Shown: piece after piece, positions 1-9,512 of the stretch | How the letters are laid out: every line of letters starts with the position of its first letter | How positions within the stretch are numbered: position 1 is the stretch's first letter | DNA from: Mycobacterium sp. | Lineage (GTDB): Bacteria; Actinomycetota; Actinomycetes; Mycobacteriales; Mycobacteriaceae | NCBI GenBank assembly: GCA_016197405.1 | Contig: JACPVR010000001.1 | Location: 310,001 to 374,000, forward strand | Length of the DNA: 64,000 bases | Direction: 5' to 3' | Position numbers and translations under genes: made by a program | The notes under the pieces: generated by a model | Databases searched by the model: none | What the model was told of the DNA's origin: nothing | The model's input: the letters and a program-made list of their open reading frames with translations, nothing else

Positions 1-1
1 C

Positions 2-424
2 GTCGTGGCGATCGTCTTTTCGGCGCGCGACGGCGACTCCGGGGAATCGGCGGTACTGACGCCGGCAACGGTGCAGAACGCGATTCAGGGGTATCTGGAC
101 GCGCTGCAGCGCGGCGACGTCGAGACCATCTCCCGAAACGCACTGTGCGGGCTCTACGAAGGGGTCCGGGACCGGCGCACCGACGACGCGCTGGCCCGGT
201 TGTCCAGCGACGCGTTTCGCAAGCAGTTCTCGGCGGCCAAGGTGACCTCGGTGGACACCATCGTGTTCGCGTCAGCCAACAGCGCCCAGGTGCTCTTCAC
301 CATGCAGGTCGAACCGGCCGACGGTAGCCGCGGAGACGAGCGTCAGGCCGTCGCGCAGGTTCTCACCCACGACAATCAGGTTCTGGTCTGCTCCTACGTA
401 CAGCGCACCGCCGGCACCTTCTAG
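2..424 (+). CDS. C-terminal part of a membrane-associated hypothetical protein (Rv2203-like), cut by the window edge
   Basis: The reading frame is open to the left edge, so the true start is outside the window. About 140 residues are visible, beginning in a short hydrophobic stretch (VAIVF) that looks like the end of a membrane segment, followed by a soluble domain (residues about 20-139) with an alternating alpha/beta pattern resembling the small extracytoplasmic domains of mycobacterial Mce-associated or lumazine-binding-like proteins. No catalytic motif is visible. It stops 33 nt before the convergent Fe-S protein gene, which matches the Rv2203/Rv2204c arrangement as I recall it. The family name is therefore inferred mainly from synteny. 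Confidence 0.6.
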   Translation, partial: VVAIVFSARDGDSGESAVLTPATVQNAIQGYLDALQRGDVETISRNALCGLYEGVRDRRTDDALARLSSDAFRKQFSAAKVTSVDTIVFASANSAQVLFTMQVEPADGSRGDERQAVAQVLTHDNQVLVCSYVQRTAGTF

Positions 425-457
425 GAAGAAGGAACCGGCGGTGGCTTACGAATCAAC

Positions 458-814
458 TCAGTTGAACGAGTCGCCGCAGGCGCAGGAGCCCGTGGCGTTG
501 GGGTTGTCGATCGTGAAGCCCTGCTTCTCGATGGTGTCGACGAAGTCGACGACAGCACCCTGTACGTAGGGGGCGCTCATCCGGTCGACCGTCAGCGTGA
601 CGCCGCCGAACTCCGCGTGCAGGTCGCCGTCGAGCACCCGATCGTCGAAGAACAGGTTGTACCGCAGGCCCGCGCAGCCGCCCGGCTGGACGGCGATACG
701 CAGCGACAAGTCATCCCGACCTTCCTGGTCGAGCAGCGATTTCGCCTTCGCGGCGGCGGCATCGGTCAGGTTCACGCCGTGAGTGGTAGTGACCGACTCG
801 TCCTGAACAGTCAT
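458..814 (-). CDS. erpA: HesB/IscA-type iron-sulfur carrier protein (ErpA-like)
   Basis: A 118-aa A-type Fe-S carrier expected to hold a cluster and pass it to apo-enzymes in the cytoplasm. The three family cysteines are present: one in the central GGCAGLRY motif and two in the C-terminal CACGDSF motif. Length matches the M. tuberculosis Rv2204c protein as I recall it. I place the start at the ATG at 814 because it is preceded by a GGGAG ribosome-binding site and because the frame upstream of it (to 871) has no family similarity. A TACCGT hexamer (reverse strand, 871-876) could be the -10 of a promoter with a 5' leader of about 50 nt. A lipoyl synthase, a major Fe-S client, is encoded in the same window. 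Confidence 0.9.
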   Translation of the reverse strand: MTVQDESVTTTHGVNLTDAAAAKAKSLLDQEGRDDLSLRIAVQPGGCAGLRYNLFFDDRVLDGDLHAEFGGVTLTVDRMSAPYVQGAVVDFVDTIEKQGFTIDNPNATGSCACGDSFN

Positions 815-913
815 TGCGTCTCCCTTAATGGCTTGTGTGGCGGGCAGCACCAGGTGCACCCACTTGCTCAACGGTACCTTGTTTTCCCGATATTCCCCGA
901 AGTGTCGGCCCTG

Positions 914-2026
914 TCACCGGGCCGAAGTGTCAGACCACTCGGCGGCGGTTTGGCGCGCCAGGCCGGTCAGCTGATTGCCGGCGTCGTCGATGGCCAGCTG
1001 TACCGAACCCGCGTAGTCGGCGATCGCATGGGCCGCGCCGATCCCCGCCGTCGCCAGGGCGGCATCGTCGAGGGTGACCTGGCCGGCCAGCACCAGCACC
1101 GGGATACCGAGCGCCCGCGCGCCGCCGGCCAGCGCGCTGACCACCTTTCCGTGCAGCGACTGGTCGTCGAAGCGGCCTTCGCCGGTGATAATGAGCTGGG
1201 CTTCGGCGATATCGGCGGCCAGGGCGGTGTGCTCGGCGATGATCGCGGCCCCCGATTCGCGGCGCCCGCCCAGAGCCAGCAGTGCCGCGCCGATGCCACC
1301 GGCAGCCCCCGCGCCGGGTTCGGCACTCACGGCCCGGCCGGCTGCGGCATCCAGTTCCGCGGCCCACGCCGTGAGGCGTTCCTCCAGCAGTGCCACCGTA
1401 GGCGCGTCGGCACCCTTCTGCGGCCCGAACACCGCGGCCGCACCCCTGGGCCCGAGCAGCACATGCTCGACGTCGGAGGCCGCGATGAGTTCCACCCCGG
1501 CGAGCCGTTCGGTCGCGGCGGCCAGCCCGCCAAGCGCCTCGACGAGCCCGCGGCCGCCGTCGGTGCTGCAACTGCCACCCAGTCCGACGGCGATGCGCCG
1601 CGCCCCGGCCGCACAGGCGGCGTCGATGAGCTGGCCCACCCCGGCGCTGTGGGCGTTGACGGCGGTGTCCACGGTGGGTTTGCCGGGCAGCAGCGTCAAT
1701 CCGCAGGCTTGCGCGCATTCGATATAGGCAGTCGCGGTGGCTGTGTCGTAGACCCAGGTGGCCTCGACGCTGCGGACCCCGGGAGCGTCCAGCGGACCCG
1801 AGACCGTGCTGTGCCGGAGCTCACCGAGGCGGCTGGCCAGGACGTCGACGAAACCGGGGCCGCCGTCGGACTGCGGTGCCAGCTCCAGGTGATCCTGCGG
1901 ACGCGCGGTACCCCACCCCGCCGCGATCGCTTCGGCTGCCTGCACCGCGGTCAAGGTGTCGCCGAAACAGTCCGGGGCGATCAGCACCCGCACTGGCGCC
2001 GAGCCCGGCTCGGTTGTGCCCGTCAT
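914..2026 (-). CDS. Glycerate kinase (GK type 1 family)
   Basis: A 370-aa protein of the GlxK/glycerate kinase type, which phosphorylates glycerate with ATP in glyoxylate/serine metabolism. The N-terminus has the family pattern [11 protein letters not shown] followed by AIAAGW, then PQSDGGPGF (around residue 50), and the central [13 protein letters not shown] motif. The C-terminal half contains the conserved [11 protein letters not shown] segment. Length is typical of the family. It is the counterpart of Rv2205c by position. The ATG at 2026 lies 6 nt after a TAATCT hexamer, so the transcript is probably leaderless. The gene is alone on its strand here, 100 nt upstream of erpA, and has its own promoter. 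Confidence 0.88.
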   Translation of the reverse strand: MTGTTEPGSAPVRVLIAPDCFGDTLTAVQAAEAIAAGWGTARPQDHLELAPQSDGGPGFVDVLASRLGELRHSTVSGPLDAPGVRSVEATWVYDTATATAYIECAQACGLTLLPGKPTVDTAVNAHSAGVGQLIDAACAAGARRIAVGLGGSCSTDGGRGLVEALGGLAAATERLAGVELIAASDVEHVLLGPRGAAAVFGPQKGADAPTVALLEERLTAWAAELDAAAGRAVSAEPGAGAAGGIGAALLALGGRRESGAAIIAEHTALAADIAEAQLIITGEGRFDDQSLHGKVVSALAGGARALGIPVLVLAGQVTLDDAALATAGIGAAHAIADYAGSVQLAIDDAGNQLTGLARQTAAEWSDTSAR

Positions 2027-2032
2027 CTGTGC

Positions 2033-2038
2033 AGATTA
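2033..2038 (-). promoter_or_regulatory. Predicted leaderless -10 (TAATCT) for glycerate kinase
   Basis: Read on the minus strand, TAATCT ends 6 nt before the ATG at 2026, which would put the transcription start at or next to the start codon. There is no ribosome-binding site between them. Inference from spacing; not measured. Confidence 0.6.
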
Positions 2039-2095
2039 AGTGTGGTGACGATGACCTGCATGTCGGGTGCGTTTCGGTCGGCACCGCACGCGACG

Positions 2096-2101
2096 TAATC
2101 T
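2096..2101 (+). promoter_or_regulatory. Predicted leaderless -10 (TAATCT) for the DUF3043 gene
   Basis: TAATCT is followed by exactly 7 nt and then the GTG at 2109. This fixes the start of the downstream gene at 2109 rather than at an earlier in-frame codon at 2067, whose 14 extra residues would overlap the promoter. Confidence 0.6.
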
Positions 2102-2108
2102 GGCAGGC

Positions 2109-2777
2109 GTGAAACTGCTGGGCCGAAAGTCCGATGACGGAGACTCCGACGACACTGTGTCGTCCGCGGAAGAGGTCATCTCCGCCGAAGAGGAGGCCGC
2201 GCGGGCCAAGACGGCACCCAAAGGCCGTCCGACACCCAAACGCGACAGCGCACGCCGCCGCGGCCCGGTGGCTCCCGCACCGATGACGACGGCCGAGGCG
2301 CGCGCACGGCGCAAGGAACTCGCCGGACCCAAACTCAGCCGCGCTGAGAAGAAGGTCGAGCGGATGGAACGCCGCGCCCGGATGGACGAACGCCGCCAGA
2401 AGATGATGGCCGGCGAAGAGGCCTACCTGCTGCCGCGCGACCAGGGCCCGGTGCGGCGTTATGTGCGCGATATCGTCGACTCCCGCCGGAATGTGCTCGG
2501 GCTTTTCATGCCCGCCGCGTTGCTGATGATCTTCGCAATGCTGTCGGTGCCGCAGGTGCAGCTCTTCATCTCCCCGGCAATGCTGGTGTTGATGGCCATC
2601 ATGGCGATCGACGCCATCCTGCTGGCCCGCAAGGTCGGCAACCTGGTGGACGAGAAGTTCCCGGCCAATACCGAAAGCCGTTGGAAGCTCGGACTTTACG
2701 CCGCGGGCCGCGCCTCGCAGCTGCGCCGGATGCGGGCACCCAAGCCGCAGGTGGCACGCGGCGAAGCAATCGACTGA
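2109..2777 (+). CDS. DUF3043-type integral membrane protein (Rv2206-like)
   Basis: A 222-aa protein starting VKLLGRKSDD. The first roughly 115 residues are charged and rich in Ala, Lys and Arg, including an acidic stretch and a basic coiled-coil-like segment around residues 85-115. Two adjacent hydrophobic segments follow (LFMPAALLMIFAMLSV, then LFISPAMLVLMAIMAIDAILL), then a short basic cytoplasmic tail. Function is unknown. It matches Rv2206 in position and layout as I recall it. The GTG start is chosen because of the leaderless promoter at 2096. It lies 15 nt upstream of cobU on the same strand and may be cotranscribed with the cob genes. Confidence 0.8.
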   Translation: MKLLGRKSDDGDSDDTVSSAEEVISAEEEAARAKTAPKGRPTPKRDSARRRGPVAPAPMTTAEARARRKELAGPKLSRAEKKVERMERRARMDERRQKMMAGEEAYLLPRDQGPVRRYVRDIVDSRRNVLGLFMPAALLMIFAMLSVPQVQLFISPAMLVLMAIMAIDAILLARKVGNLVDEKFPANTESRWKLGLYAAGRASQLRRMRAPKPQVARGEAID

Positions 2778-2792
2778 CAGACCCGGTCAGCC

Positions 2793-3344
2793 ATGCGGAC
2801 CCTTGTGCTCGGCGGTATCAGGTCGGGTAAGTCGCGCTGGGCCGAAGAGGCGATCGCCGAGGCGGTTCCGCCGCAACACCCGGTGCGCTATCTGGCCACC
2901 GGCGCCGGTGACGACACCGACGAGGCGTGGACGGCCCGCGTCGCAACCCATCGTGCCCGCCGCCCGGCATCCTGGCAGACCGCCGAAAGCGCAGATGTCG
3001 CAACCGAACTGCACTCTCATCCGGGTAGCGCGGCGCTGGTCGACGATATCGGCGGCTGGCTGACCGCGGCGATGGATCGCACCGGCGCCTGGGATTCTCC
3101 GCAGACACCGGCCGCATTGCGCGATGCCGTCGGCGATCTGGTCGCCGCGGTCCGCGGGTTCGGCTCGCCGCTGGTGCTGGTCAGCCCGGAAGTCGGGTTG
3201 ACGGTGGTGTCGGCGACCGCGGCCGGGCGGCGTTTCACCGACGCCCTCGGCATGCTCAACCAGCAACTGGCGGCCGCCTGCGACCGGGTGGTGCTCGTGG
3301 TCGCCGGTATCGCGGTGCCGATCAAATCCCAAGGAGCGGGCTAG
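2793..3344 (+). CDS. cobU: Adenosylcobinamide kinase / adenosylcobinamide-phosphate guanylyltransferase
   Basis: A 183-aa bifunctional enzyme that phosphorylates adenosylcobinamide and then transfers GMP to it, giving adenosyl-GDP-cobinamide for nucleotide-loop assembly of cobalamin. The P-loop GGIRSGKS is at residues 7-14. The C-terminal family pattern GRRFTDALGMLNQQLA, followed by a buried beta strand VVLVVAGI, is intact. Length is normal. Its TAG stop touches the ATG of cobT with no gap, so cobU, cobT and cobS form one translationally linked unit in pathway order. As I recall, cobU lies elsewhere in M. tuberculosis, so its position here differs. Confidence 0.93.
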   Translation: MRTLVLGGIRSGKSRWAEEAIAEAVPPQHPVRYLATGAGDDTDEAWTARVATHRARRPASWQTAESADVATELHSHPGSAALVDDIGGWLTAAMDRTGAWDSPQTPAALRDAVGDLVAAVRGFGSPLVLVSPEVGLTVVSATAAGRRFTDALGMLNQQLAAACDRVVLVVAGIAVPIKSQGAG

Positions 3345-4391
3345 ATGGATTTTCATGTCGTCGCACCGGACCCGGAGGCCGCCGCGGCGGCCCGGGCCCG
3401 CCAGGAGACCCTGACCAAACCCCCCGGCGCGCTGGGCCGGCTCGAGGAGCTGTCGATCTGGGTCGCGGCCTGCCAGGGCACCTGTCCGCCACGGCAGTTC
3501 CAACGCGCCCGGGTGGTGGTTTTCGCCGGCGACCACGGTGTGGCGCGTTCGGGGGTTTCGGCGTTCCCGCCCGAGGTGACCGCGCAGATGGTCGCCAATA
3601 TCGCCGCCGGCGGCGCGGCCATCAACGTGCTGGCGGAGCTGGCCGGGGCCAGTGTGCGGGTCGTCGACATCTCCGTGGATTCCGAGCCGCACACCGAGCA
3701 GATCGGTGCGCACAAGGTGCGGCGCAGCAGTGGCGACATCTCCGTCGAGGACGCGATGTCCAACGATGAGGTGCTCGCGGCGCTCGCAGCGGGCCGCGCC
3801 ATCGCCGACGAGGAGGTCGACGCCGGCGCCGACCTGTTGATCGCCGGCGATATGGGTATCGGAAATACCACGGCCGCAACAGTTCTCATCGCAGCGCTGA
3901 CGGGTACCGAGCCGGTGGCGGTGGTCGGGCGTGGCACCGGTATCGACGACGCGGGCTGGATGCGCAAGACCGCCGCGGTACGCGACGCGCTCTACCGGAC
4001 CCACAGCGCCCGGTTCAACCCGACCCGCCTGCTGCAACTCGGCGGCGGCGCCGACCTGGCCGCGATGGCCGGTTTCCTGACACAGGCGGCCATGCGGCGC
4101 ACCCCGGTCCTGCTCGACGGTGTGGTGGTGACGGCGGCGGCACTGGCCGCCGAGCGAATCGCGCCGGGCGCACGGGCCTGGTGGCGCGCCGGGCACCGCT
4201 CCACCGAACCGGCGCATGCCGTGGCGCTGGCCCAGCTCGACCTGGAGCCCATCGTCGAGATGCGGATGCGCCTCGGCGAGGGCAGCGGCGCGGCGGTGGC
4301 GCTGCCGGTGCTGCGGGCCGCGATCGCCACCCTGGCCGATATGGCCACCTTCGCGACCGCCAACATCTCTGGCCGCGCCGAAGACACCTGA
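3345..4391 (+). CDS. cobT: Nicotinate-nucleotide--dimethylbenzimidazole phosphoribosyltransferase
   Basis: A 348-aa CobT that makes alpha-ribazole phosphate from nicotinate mononucleotide and dimethylbenzimidazole, the lower ligand of cobalamin. Visible family motifs are [13 protein letters not shown] near the N-terminus, FAGDHGV (about residue 65), [11 protein letters not shown] (about 170), GRGTGID and the C-terminal HRSTEPAH, where the conserved Glu is the expected catalytic base. The start follows the cobU stop directly. Its TGA stop overlaps the ATG of cobS (ATGA-type overlap at 4389-4393), indicating translational coupling. Confidence 0.95.
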   Translation: MDFHVVAPDPEAAAAARARQETLTKPPGALGRLEELSIWVAACQGTCPPRQFQRARVVVFAGDHGVARSGVSAFPPEVTAQMVANIAAGGAAINVLAELAGASVRVVDISVDSEPHTEQIGAHKVRRSSGDISVEDAMSNDEVLAALAAGRAIADEEVDAGADLLIAGDMGIGNTTAATVLIAALTGTEPVAVVGRGTGIDDAGWMRKTAAVRDALYRTHSARFNPTRLLQLGGGADLAAMAGFLTQAAMRRTPVLLDGVVVTAAALAAERIAPGARAWWRAGHRSTEPAHAVALAQLDLEPIVEMRMRLGEGSGAAVALPVLRAAIATLADMATFATANISGRAEDT

Positions 4392-5113
4392 TGGGCGCGC
4401 TGGCGGGGGCGTTCGCATTCGCGACGGTGCTGCCGTTGCGTACCAGGCATCCGCTGGGCGCGGGCACGCTGACGGCACTGCCGGTGGTGGGGGTCGCGCT
4501 CGGAGCGCTGGCCGCGGCGGTGACCTGGGCCGGCGGGCTGGCATTCGGCGACGGGAATCCGATCAGCGGCCTGCTGGCGGTGGCGGTACTGCTGCTGGCC
4601 ACCCGGGGCCTGCACATCGACGGACTGGCCGACACCGTCGACGGACTGGGCTGTTACGGGCCGCCCGAGCGCGCGCTGGCCGTCATGCGCGACGGCACGG
4701 CCGGCCCGTTCGGGGTGGCCGCGGTGGTGCTGGCCATCGCCCTGCAGGGTCTGGCCTTTTCGTCGTCGAGCCTGGCCGGCATCGCCGTCGCGGTGACGGC
4801 CGGGCGGGTGGCGGCCGTGCTGGCCTGCCGTCGGTCGGTGCCCGCGGCGCCGGGCAGCGCACTGGGCGCGACGGTCGCCGGAACCCAGCCGGTGTGGGTG
4901 GTGGCGCTGTGGGCGGCCGCGGTCGCAGGCGCGGCGGTTTTCGCCACGGCGCGCCCGTGGCAGGGCCCGGTGCTGGTGGTTGTGGCCCTGCTGCTGATGG
5001 CGGTGCTGGTGCGGCACTGCGTGCGGCGGTTCGGCGGTATCACCGGCGACGTGCTGGGTGCGGCCGTCGAGCTGACCACCACCGTGGTCGCGGTGGGGCT
5101 GGCCGCGGGCTAG
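4391..5113 (+). CDS. cobS: Adenosylcobinamide-GDP ribazoletransferase (cobalamin synthase)
   Basis: A 240-aa polytopic membrane enzyme that joins adenosyl-GDP-cobinamide (from CobU) to alpha-ribazole (from the CobT branch) to finish cobalamin. About five or six hydrophobic segments are visible. The catalytic cytoplasmic motif [11 protein letters not shown] followed by [10 protein letters not shown] sits around residues 76-110 and holds the metal-binding acidic residues. The start ATG at 4391 overlaps the cobT stop. The stop TAG lies in the palindrome CTAG (5110-5113), which also provides the stop of the convergent ilvE gene. Confidence 0.94.
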   Translation: MGALAGAFAFATVLPLRTRHPLGAGTLTALPVVGVALGALAAAVTWAGGLAFGDGNPISGLLAVAVLLLATRGLHIDGLADTVDGLGCYGPPERALAVMRDGTAGPFGVAAVVLAIALQGLAFSSSSLAGIAVAVTAGRVAAVLACRRSVPAAPGSALGATVAGTQPVWVVALWAAAVAGAAVFATARPWQGPVLVVVALLLMAVLVRHCVRRFGGITGDVLGAAVELTTTVVAVGLAAG

Positions 5114-6216
5114 CTGAGCCGGGCCATCCAGCCGTGGGTGTCGGCGAAGGTGCCGCGCTGGATCCCGGTCAGGGTGTCGCGCAGCGCCATGGTGACTTCG
5201 CCGGGTTCACCGTCGGCGATGGTGAACTCCCCTTCGCCGTGCTTGACCACCGACACCGGGGTGATGACGGCGGCGGTGCCGCATGCGAACACTTCGGTGA
5301 TCTCCCCCGCGGCGGCGCCCTTACGCAGTTCCTCGACGTCGATCTTGCGTTCCTCGACCGCGAAGCCCGCGTCGGATGCCAACTGCAGCAAGGAGTCCCG
5401 CGTGATGCCGGGCAGCAGCGAGCCGGACAGCTCCGGGGTGACCAGCCGGGCCGACCCACCGCTGCCGAAGACGAAGAACAGGTTCATCCCGCCCATCTCC
5501 TCGATGTAGCGGCGTTCGATCGCGTCGAGCCACACCACCTGATCGCAGCCGTGGGCGGCGGCCTCGGCCTGCGCCAGCAGCGAGGCCGCGTAGTTGCCGC
5601 CGAACTTGGCCGCGCCGGTACCACCGGGGCTGGCCCGCACGTACTCGGTGGACAACCACACGCTGACGGGTTTGATACCGCCCTTGAAGTAGGCGCCTGC
5701 CGGTGAGCCGATCACCATGTAGCGGTATTCGTTGGCCGGCCGCACACCCAGACCGGGCTCGGTCGCGAAGATGAACGGCCGCAGGTACAGCGATGCCTCG
5801 CCACCGGCGGGCGGCACCCAGGCGCCGTCGACCGCGATCAGCTGCCGTAGCGATTCGATGAAGACCGACTCCGGCAACGCGGGAATGGCCAGCCGCTGGG
5901 CCGATGTGCGCAGCCGGGCGGCATTGGCCTCGGGCCGGAACGACACTATCGATCCGTCGGTCCAGCGGTAGGCCTTGAGGCCTTCGAAGACCTCCTGCGC
6001 GTAGTGCAGGACGATTGCCGAGGGATCCAGCTGGATCGGCCCGTACGGCAGCACCGCGGCGTTGTGCCAGCCCTGATCCTCGGTGTAGTCGACCGAGACC
6101 ATGTGGTCGGTGTGGTAGCGGCCGAAACCGGGATCGGCCAGGATCGCGCCCCGTACTTCATCGCTTGCCGGATCGGTGTTGCGGGCAAGCGAGAACTCAA
6201 GGGGGGCGTCGGTCAT
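5110..6216 (-). CDS. ilvE: Branched-chain amino acid aminotransferase
   Basis: A 368-aa class IV PLP aminotransferase that interconverts Leu, Ile and Val with their 2-oxo acids in the cytoplasm. The catalytic lysine is expected in [14 protein letters not shown]. The segment [14 protein letters not shown] and the C-terminal [10 protein letters not shown] are family signatures. Length equals that of Rv2210c as I recall it. I reject the frame upstream of 6216 (out to 6600) because it overlaps gcvT and has unusual composition; the ATG at 6216 begins [13 protein letters not shown], the expected N-terminus, and has a leaderless promoter 7 nt upstream. It lies 53 nt downstream of gcvT. Confidence 0.95.
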   Translation of the reverse strand: MTDAPLEFSLARNTDPASDEVRGAILADPGFGRYHTDHMVSVDYTEDQGWHNAAVLPYGPIQLDPSAIVLHYAQEVFEGLKAYRWTDGSIVSFRPEANAARLRTSAQRLAIPALPESVFIESLRQLIAVDGAWVPPAGGEASLYLRPFIFATEPGLGVRPANEYRYMVIGSPAGAYFKGGIKPVSVWLSTEYVRASPGGTGAAKFGGNYAASLLAQAEAAAHGCDQVVWLDAIERRYIEEMGGMNLFFVFGSGGSARLVTPELSGSLLPGITRDSLLQLASDAGFAVEERKIDVEELRKGAAAGEITEVFACGTAAVITPVSVVKHGEGEFTIADGEPGEVTMALRDTLTGIQRGTFADTHGWMARLS

Positions 6217-6223
6217 GGGTTCG

Positions 6224-6229
6224 ATTGTA
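6224..6229 (-). promoter_or_regulatory. Predicted leaderless -10 (TACAAT) for ilvE
   Basis: On the minus strand TACAAT ends 7 nt before the ilvE ATG at 6216, giving ilvE its own promoter in the 53-nt gap after gcvT. Confidence 0.6.
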
Positions 6230-6269
6230 TAACCGCGCGCCAGCCGATATTCAGGTCTGTGGCCTGCGG

Positions 6270-7370
6270 CTAGCGGGTCTTGGCCGGCACGAACGGCGTC
6301 GCGACGACCTCGCATTCCACCGGCCTGCCCCGGACGTCGACGGTCAGGCGCGCACCGTCGGCGATATCGGCCCCGGTGTCCAGCAGCGCCAGCGCGACAC
6401 CGACTTTCAGAGTCGGCGAGAACGTGCCCGAGGTGGTGACCCCGACCGGGGTGTCGCCGTCGAGAACCGTCAGGTCGGCACGCAGCACCCCGCGACCGAT
6501 GACTTTCAGGCCGCGCAGCAGCCGGCGCGGGCCGGCCTGCTTCTCGGCCAGCAGTGCCTCCCGGCCCCAGAACGCGTCCTTCTTCCAGCCGATGGCCCAC
6601 CCGCAGCGGGCCTGCAGCGGTGAAATCTCCAGCGACAGTTCGTGGCCGTGCAGCGGGTAGCCCATCTCGGTGCGCAGGGTGTCGCGGGCGCCCAGGCCGG
6701 CGGGCTCACCACCGGCGGCGGAGACCGCGGCGGCCAGCGCGTCGAACACCACACCGGCGGATTCCCACGGCGGCAGCAACTCGTAGCCGTGTTCGCCGGT
6801 GTAACCGGTGCGGCACACCCGCACCGTCACACCGTCGTATTCGGCGTCGGCCCAGCCCATGTAGTCCATGTCGGTGGGCAGGCCCAGCGCCGCCAGCACC
6901 TCGGCCGATTTCGGCCCCTGCACCGCGAGCACCGCATAACTGCGGTGCTCGTCGGTGATCGTCAGCTCCTGCGGGGCAACGGCTTTCATCGCGGCGACGA
7001 CGGCGGCGGTATTGGCCGCGTTGGGCACCAGGAACACCTCGTCATCGCTGACGTAGTAGGCGATGAGATCGTCGATCACACCACCGGTCTCGGTGCAGCA
7101 CAGCGTGTACTGCGCCTTACCCGGGCCGATCCGGTTCAGGTCGTTGGTCAGGCACGCGTTGACGAATTCGGCCGCGCCGGGGCCACGAACCAATGCCTTG
7201 CCGAGGTGGCTCACATCGAACAGTCCCACGGTGTCGCGGGTGGCGTTGTGCTCGCTGACGGTGCCGGCGTACGACACCGGCATCAGCCACCCGCCGAACT
7301 CGGCGAAGCTGGCACCCAGCTCGCGGTGGCGGTCTTCCAACGGGCCGTGCAGCAGGTTGTCGTCACTCAC
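6270..7370 (-). CDS. gcvT: Aminomethyltransferase (glycine cleavage system T protein)
   Basis: A 366-aa T protein that takes the aminomethyl group from lipoylated H protein to tetrahydrofolate and releases ammonia. Visible family features are the N-terminal [15 protein letters not shown], the DVSHLGK motif, [12 protein letters not shown] in the middle (folate pocket), and the C-terminal [14 protein letters not shown] prefer the GTG at 7370 ([15 protein letters not shown]) over the GTG at 7376, because it aligns with the MSD start I recall for Rv2211c and leaves 8 nt after a TAGGGT hexamer. It depends on lipoate, whose synthesis genes lie 5 kb away. Confidence 0.94.
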   Translation of the reverse strand: MSDDNLLHGPLEDRHRELGASFAEFGGWLMPVSYAGTVSEHNATRDTVGLFDVSHLGKALVRGPGAAEFVNACLTNDLNRIGPGKAQYTLCCTETGGVIDDLIAYYVSDDEVFLVPNAANTAAVVAAMKAVAPQELTITDEHRSYAVLAVQGPKSAEVLAALGLPTDMDYMGWADAEYDGVTVRVCRTGYTGEHGYELLPPWESAGVVFDALAAAVSAAGGEPAGLGARDTLRTEMGYPLHGHELSLEISPLQARCGWAIGWKKDAFWGREALLAEKQAGPRRLLRGLKVIGRGVLRADLTVLDGDTPVGVTTSGTFSPTLKVGVALALLDTGADIADGARLTVDVRGRPVECEVVATPFVPAKTR

Positions 7371-7377
7371 GGACACT

Positions 7378-7396
7378 CACCCTAGTGATTAGGGTG
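7378..7396. promoter_or_regulatory. Shared divergent promoter built on a perfect 7-bp inverted repeat between gcvT and pepA
   Basis: CACCCTA and TAGGGTG flank a 5-nt centre. Each arm contains a TAGGGT hexamer on its own strand. On the plus strand TAGGGT (7390-7395) is 7 nt before the pepA GTG at 7403. On the minus strand the mirror copy (7379-7384) is 8 nt before the gcvT GTG at 7370. The two -10 elements therefore face away from each other 5 nt apart. Confidence 0.6.
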
Positions 7397-7402
7397 ATGG
7401 CC

Positions 7403-8923
7403 GTGAGCACCGAACCTGGTTATCAGCCCCCCACCGTCAACGTCGCTGCCTCTGTGCCCAAACGCGGTACCGGCTCGGCCGTGCTGATCGTCGGCGTGGT
7501 CAGCGGGGATCCGGACAATCCGGACGCCACCGCCACCGTCGTACCGAATCCGTTCCTGGACGCCGAGGCCACCGGTGAGATCGAGGTGGCGCTGCGGGCG
7601 CTGGGCGCCAAGGGCGGCGCCGAGCAGGTGACGCGGCTCATCGCGCCGTCACTTCCGGTGTCCAGTGTGCTGGCGGTCGGGCTGGGCAAGCCGCGCGACG
7701 AGTGGCCCGCCGATGTCATCCGCAAGGCCTCCGGCACCGCGGCGCGTGCCCTGTCCGGTACCGAGTCCGTCATCACCGCGCTGTCCGAACTCGATGCCGC
7801 GGCCGCCGTCGAGGGGCTGATCCTGGGCGCCTACCGGTTCGCGGAGTTCCGCAGCGCCAAGACCGCACCCAAGGACAAGGGTCTGCGCAAGATCACCGCG
7901 TTGTCGACGGCCAAGGATGCCAAGAAGTTGGTGGCCCGCGGTACGGCGATCGCCACCGCGGTGGCCACCGCGCGCGATTTCGTCAACACCCCGCCGAGTC
8001 ACCTGTTCCCGGCCGAATACGCAAAGCGGGCAAAGGCTTTCGGAGAGGCCGCCGGGCTGACCGTCGAGGTGCTCGACGAGAAGGCCCTGGAGAAGCAGGG
8101 TTACGGCGGCATCATCGGTGTCGGGAAGGGCTCGTCCCGGCCGCCGCGCCTGGTCCGGCTGACCTACCGATCGGGCAAGCGCAACGCCAAGTTGGTCGCG
8201 CTGATCGGTAAGGGCATCACCTTCGACACCGGCGGTATCTCCATCAAGCCCGCGGCCTCGATGCATCACATGACCTCGGATATGGGCGGGTCGGCCGCGG
8301 TGATCGCCACGGTCGCGCTGGCCGCACAGCTCAACCTGGGGGTCGACGTCATCGCGACGGTGCCGATCGCGGAGAACATGCCGTCCTCGACGGCGCAGCG
8401 CCCCGGCGATGTGCTGACCCAGTACGGCGGTATCACGGTGGAGGTGCTCAACACCGACGCCGAGGGCCGGCTGATCCTGGCCGACGCCATCGTGCGGGCC
8501 TGCGAGGACGACCCGGATTACCTGATCGAGACCTCGACGCTGACCGGCGCGCAGACCGTGGCGCTGGGTGCCCGCATCCCGGGTGTCATGGGCAGCGAGC
8601 AGTTCCGCGACCGGGTCGCCGCGATCTCACAGGACGTCGGCGAGAACGGCTGGCCGATGCCGCTGCCCGACGAGCTCAAGGACGACCTGAAGTCGACGGT
8701 GGCCGACCTGGCCAATGTCAGCGGGCAGCGGTTCGCCGGCATGTTGGTCGCCGGTGTCTACCTGCGTGAGTTCGTCGCCGACGGCGTCGAGTGGGTGCAC
8801 ATCGACGTGGCGGGCCCGGCGTACAACACCGGCGGCCCGTGGGGCTACACCGGCAAGGGCGGCACCGGGGTCCCGGCGCGCACGATGTTCGCGGTGCTCG
8901 AAGACATCGCCGCAAACGGCTGA
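7403..8923 (+). CDS. pepA: Leucyl aminopeptidase (M17 family)
   Basis: A 506-aa cytosolic metallo-aminopeptidase that removes N-terminal residues from peptides. The M17 signature [13 protein letters not shown] is present, and the metal and catalytic residues are visible in [15 protein letters not shown] (Lys and Asp), [10 protein letters not shown] (Asp) and the signature (Asp and Glu, with catalytic Arg). The N-terminal regulatory domain covers about residues 1-180. The start is taken as the GTG at 7403, 7 nt after the TAGGGT hexamer; an ATG at 7397 would lie within 2 nt of that hexamer. By position it is Rv2213 (pepB). The adenylate cyclase gene (Rv2212) I recall beside it in M. tuberculosis is absent here. 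Confidence 0.94.
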   Translation: MSTEPGYQPPTVNVAASVPKRGTGSAVLIVGVVSGDPDNPDATATVVPNPFLDAEATGEIEVALRALGAKGGAEQVTRLIAPSLPVSSVLAVGLGKPRDEWPADVIRKASGTAARALSGTESVITALSELDAAAAVEGLILGAYRFAEFRSAKTAPKDKGLRKITALSTAKDAKKLVARGTAIATAVATARDFVNTPPSHLFPAEYAKRAKAFGEAAGLTVEVLDEKALEKQGYGGIIGVGKGSSRPPRLVRLTYRSGKRNAKLVALIGKGITFDTGGISIKPAASMHHMTSDMGGSAAVIATVALAAQLNLGVDVIATVPIAENMPSSTAQRPGDVLTQYGGITVEVLNTDAEGRLILADAIVRACEDDPDYLIETSTLTGAQTVALGARIPGVMGSEQFRDRVAAISQDVGENGWPMPLPDELKDDLKSTVADLANVSGQRFAGMLVAGVYLREFVADGVEWVHIDVAGPAYNTGGPWGYTGKGGTGVPARTMFAVLEDIAANG

Positions 8924-8935
8924 CGGCACCGGGAC

Positions 8936-9289
8936 TTACCGGTCGCGCTCCAGCTCGTCGCGTTCGGCGCGGCGGCGCTGGATGCGTCGGCGTTCGTCGA
9001 AATCGCGCATGCGCTGGGGGTAGCCCACTTTCTGCACGTCATAGACCGGGATCTGCAACCGCTCGGAGATCCTGCGGGCGTCGGCGGCGCTGCCGAGCCG
9101 ACGGCGGGTCCACTCACCGTCGCCGGCCACCAGCACCACGGTCAGTTCGGTGACGGTGGTCTTGGGTTCGACGAATGCCTCCACGCCGTGGTGGGCCGCC
9201 GTCCACTCGGTGAGGTATTTCATATCGGTGCGCAGACCGGCTCTGCCCGCCGACGAGCCCCGTCCCCGAAACCTGTCGAAAAGTCCCAC
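8936..9289 (-). CDS. Conserved small hypothetical protein, basic C-terminus
   Basis: A 117-aa protein starting GTG (MGLFDRFRGRG) with a GGAG-type ribosome-binding site a little upstream. The middle (residues about 25-90) is a predicted alpha/beta domain (LTVVLVAGDGEWTRRRLG, then ISERLQIPVYDVQKVGYPQRM). The last 20 residues are almost entirely Arg, Glu and Asp. I recognise no catalytic motif and do not assign a function. It converges on pepA with a 12-nt gap and is divergent from dlaT. It occupies the place where I recall ephD in M. tuberculosis. Confidence 0.7.
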   Translation of the reverse strand: MGLFDRFRGRGSSAGRAGLRTDMKYLTEWTAAHHGVEAFVEPKTTVTELTVVLVAGDGEWTRRRLGSAADARRISERLQIPVYDVQKVGYPQRMRDFDERRRIQRRRAERDELERDR

Positions 9290-9400
9290 CCGGTGGCCAC
9301 TCCGTTCCCGGTCGATGATTAGCGGCAGGCTCAGCGGTGAATACAGCCGTCTATTCGATAGTGCCAGAGGTCACGATCGGGCCAAGTGCGTGACGCAGAG

Positions 9401-9414
9401 CCAACAATGGTTGG
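9401..9414. promoter_or_regulatory. Short inverted repeat upstream of dlaT
   Basis: CCAAC and GTTGG flank the 4-nt centre AATG, about 100 nt before the dlaT start, in the divergent gap between the small hypothetical gene and dlaT. It could be a regulator site, but a 5-bp arm is weak evidence. Confidence 0.3.
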
Positions 9415-9512
9415 ATGATTGCGCCAATCCGTTTGGGCGCCCGATCCGAAACACGACGCTGTGGTAAGCCAGAGATCGACCCGTGACGAAGACCTTCGAG
9501 GAGTCAACTGAC

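Noticed and set aside
617..2098. Plus-strand open frame of about 490 codons over erpA and glycerate kinase
   Set aside because: Composition is that of an antisense frame, and both minus-strand genes have clear family motifs.
2787..4544. Minus-strand open frame of about 585 codons over cobU and cobT
   Set aside because: Antisense to two unmistakable cobalamin genes; rich in Arg/Gly/His with no motif.
5110..6600. Longer ilvE with a 128-residue N-terminal extension
   Set aside because: The extension overlaps gcvT, is Arg/Gly-rich and lies upstream of the leaderless promoter and the canonical N-terminus.
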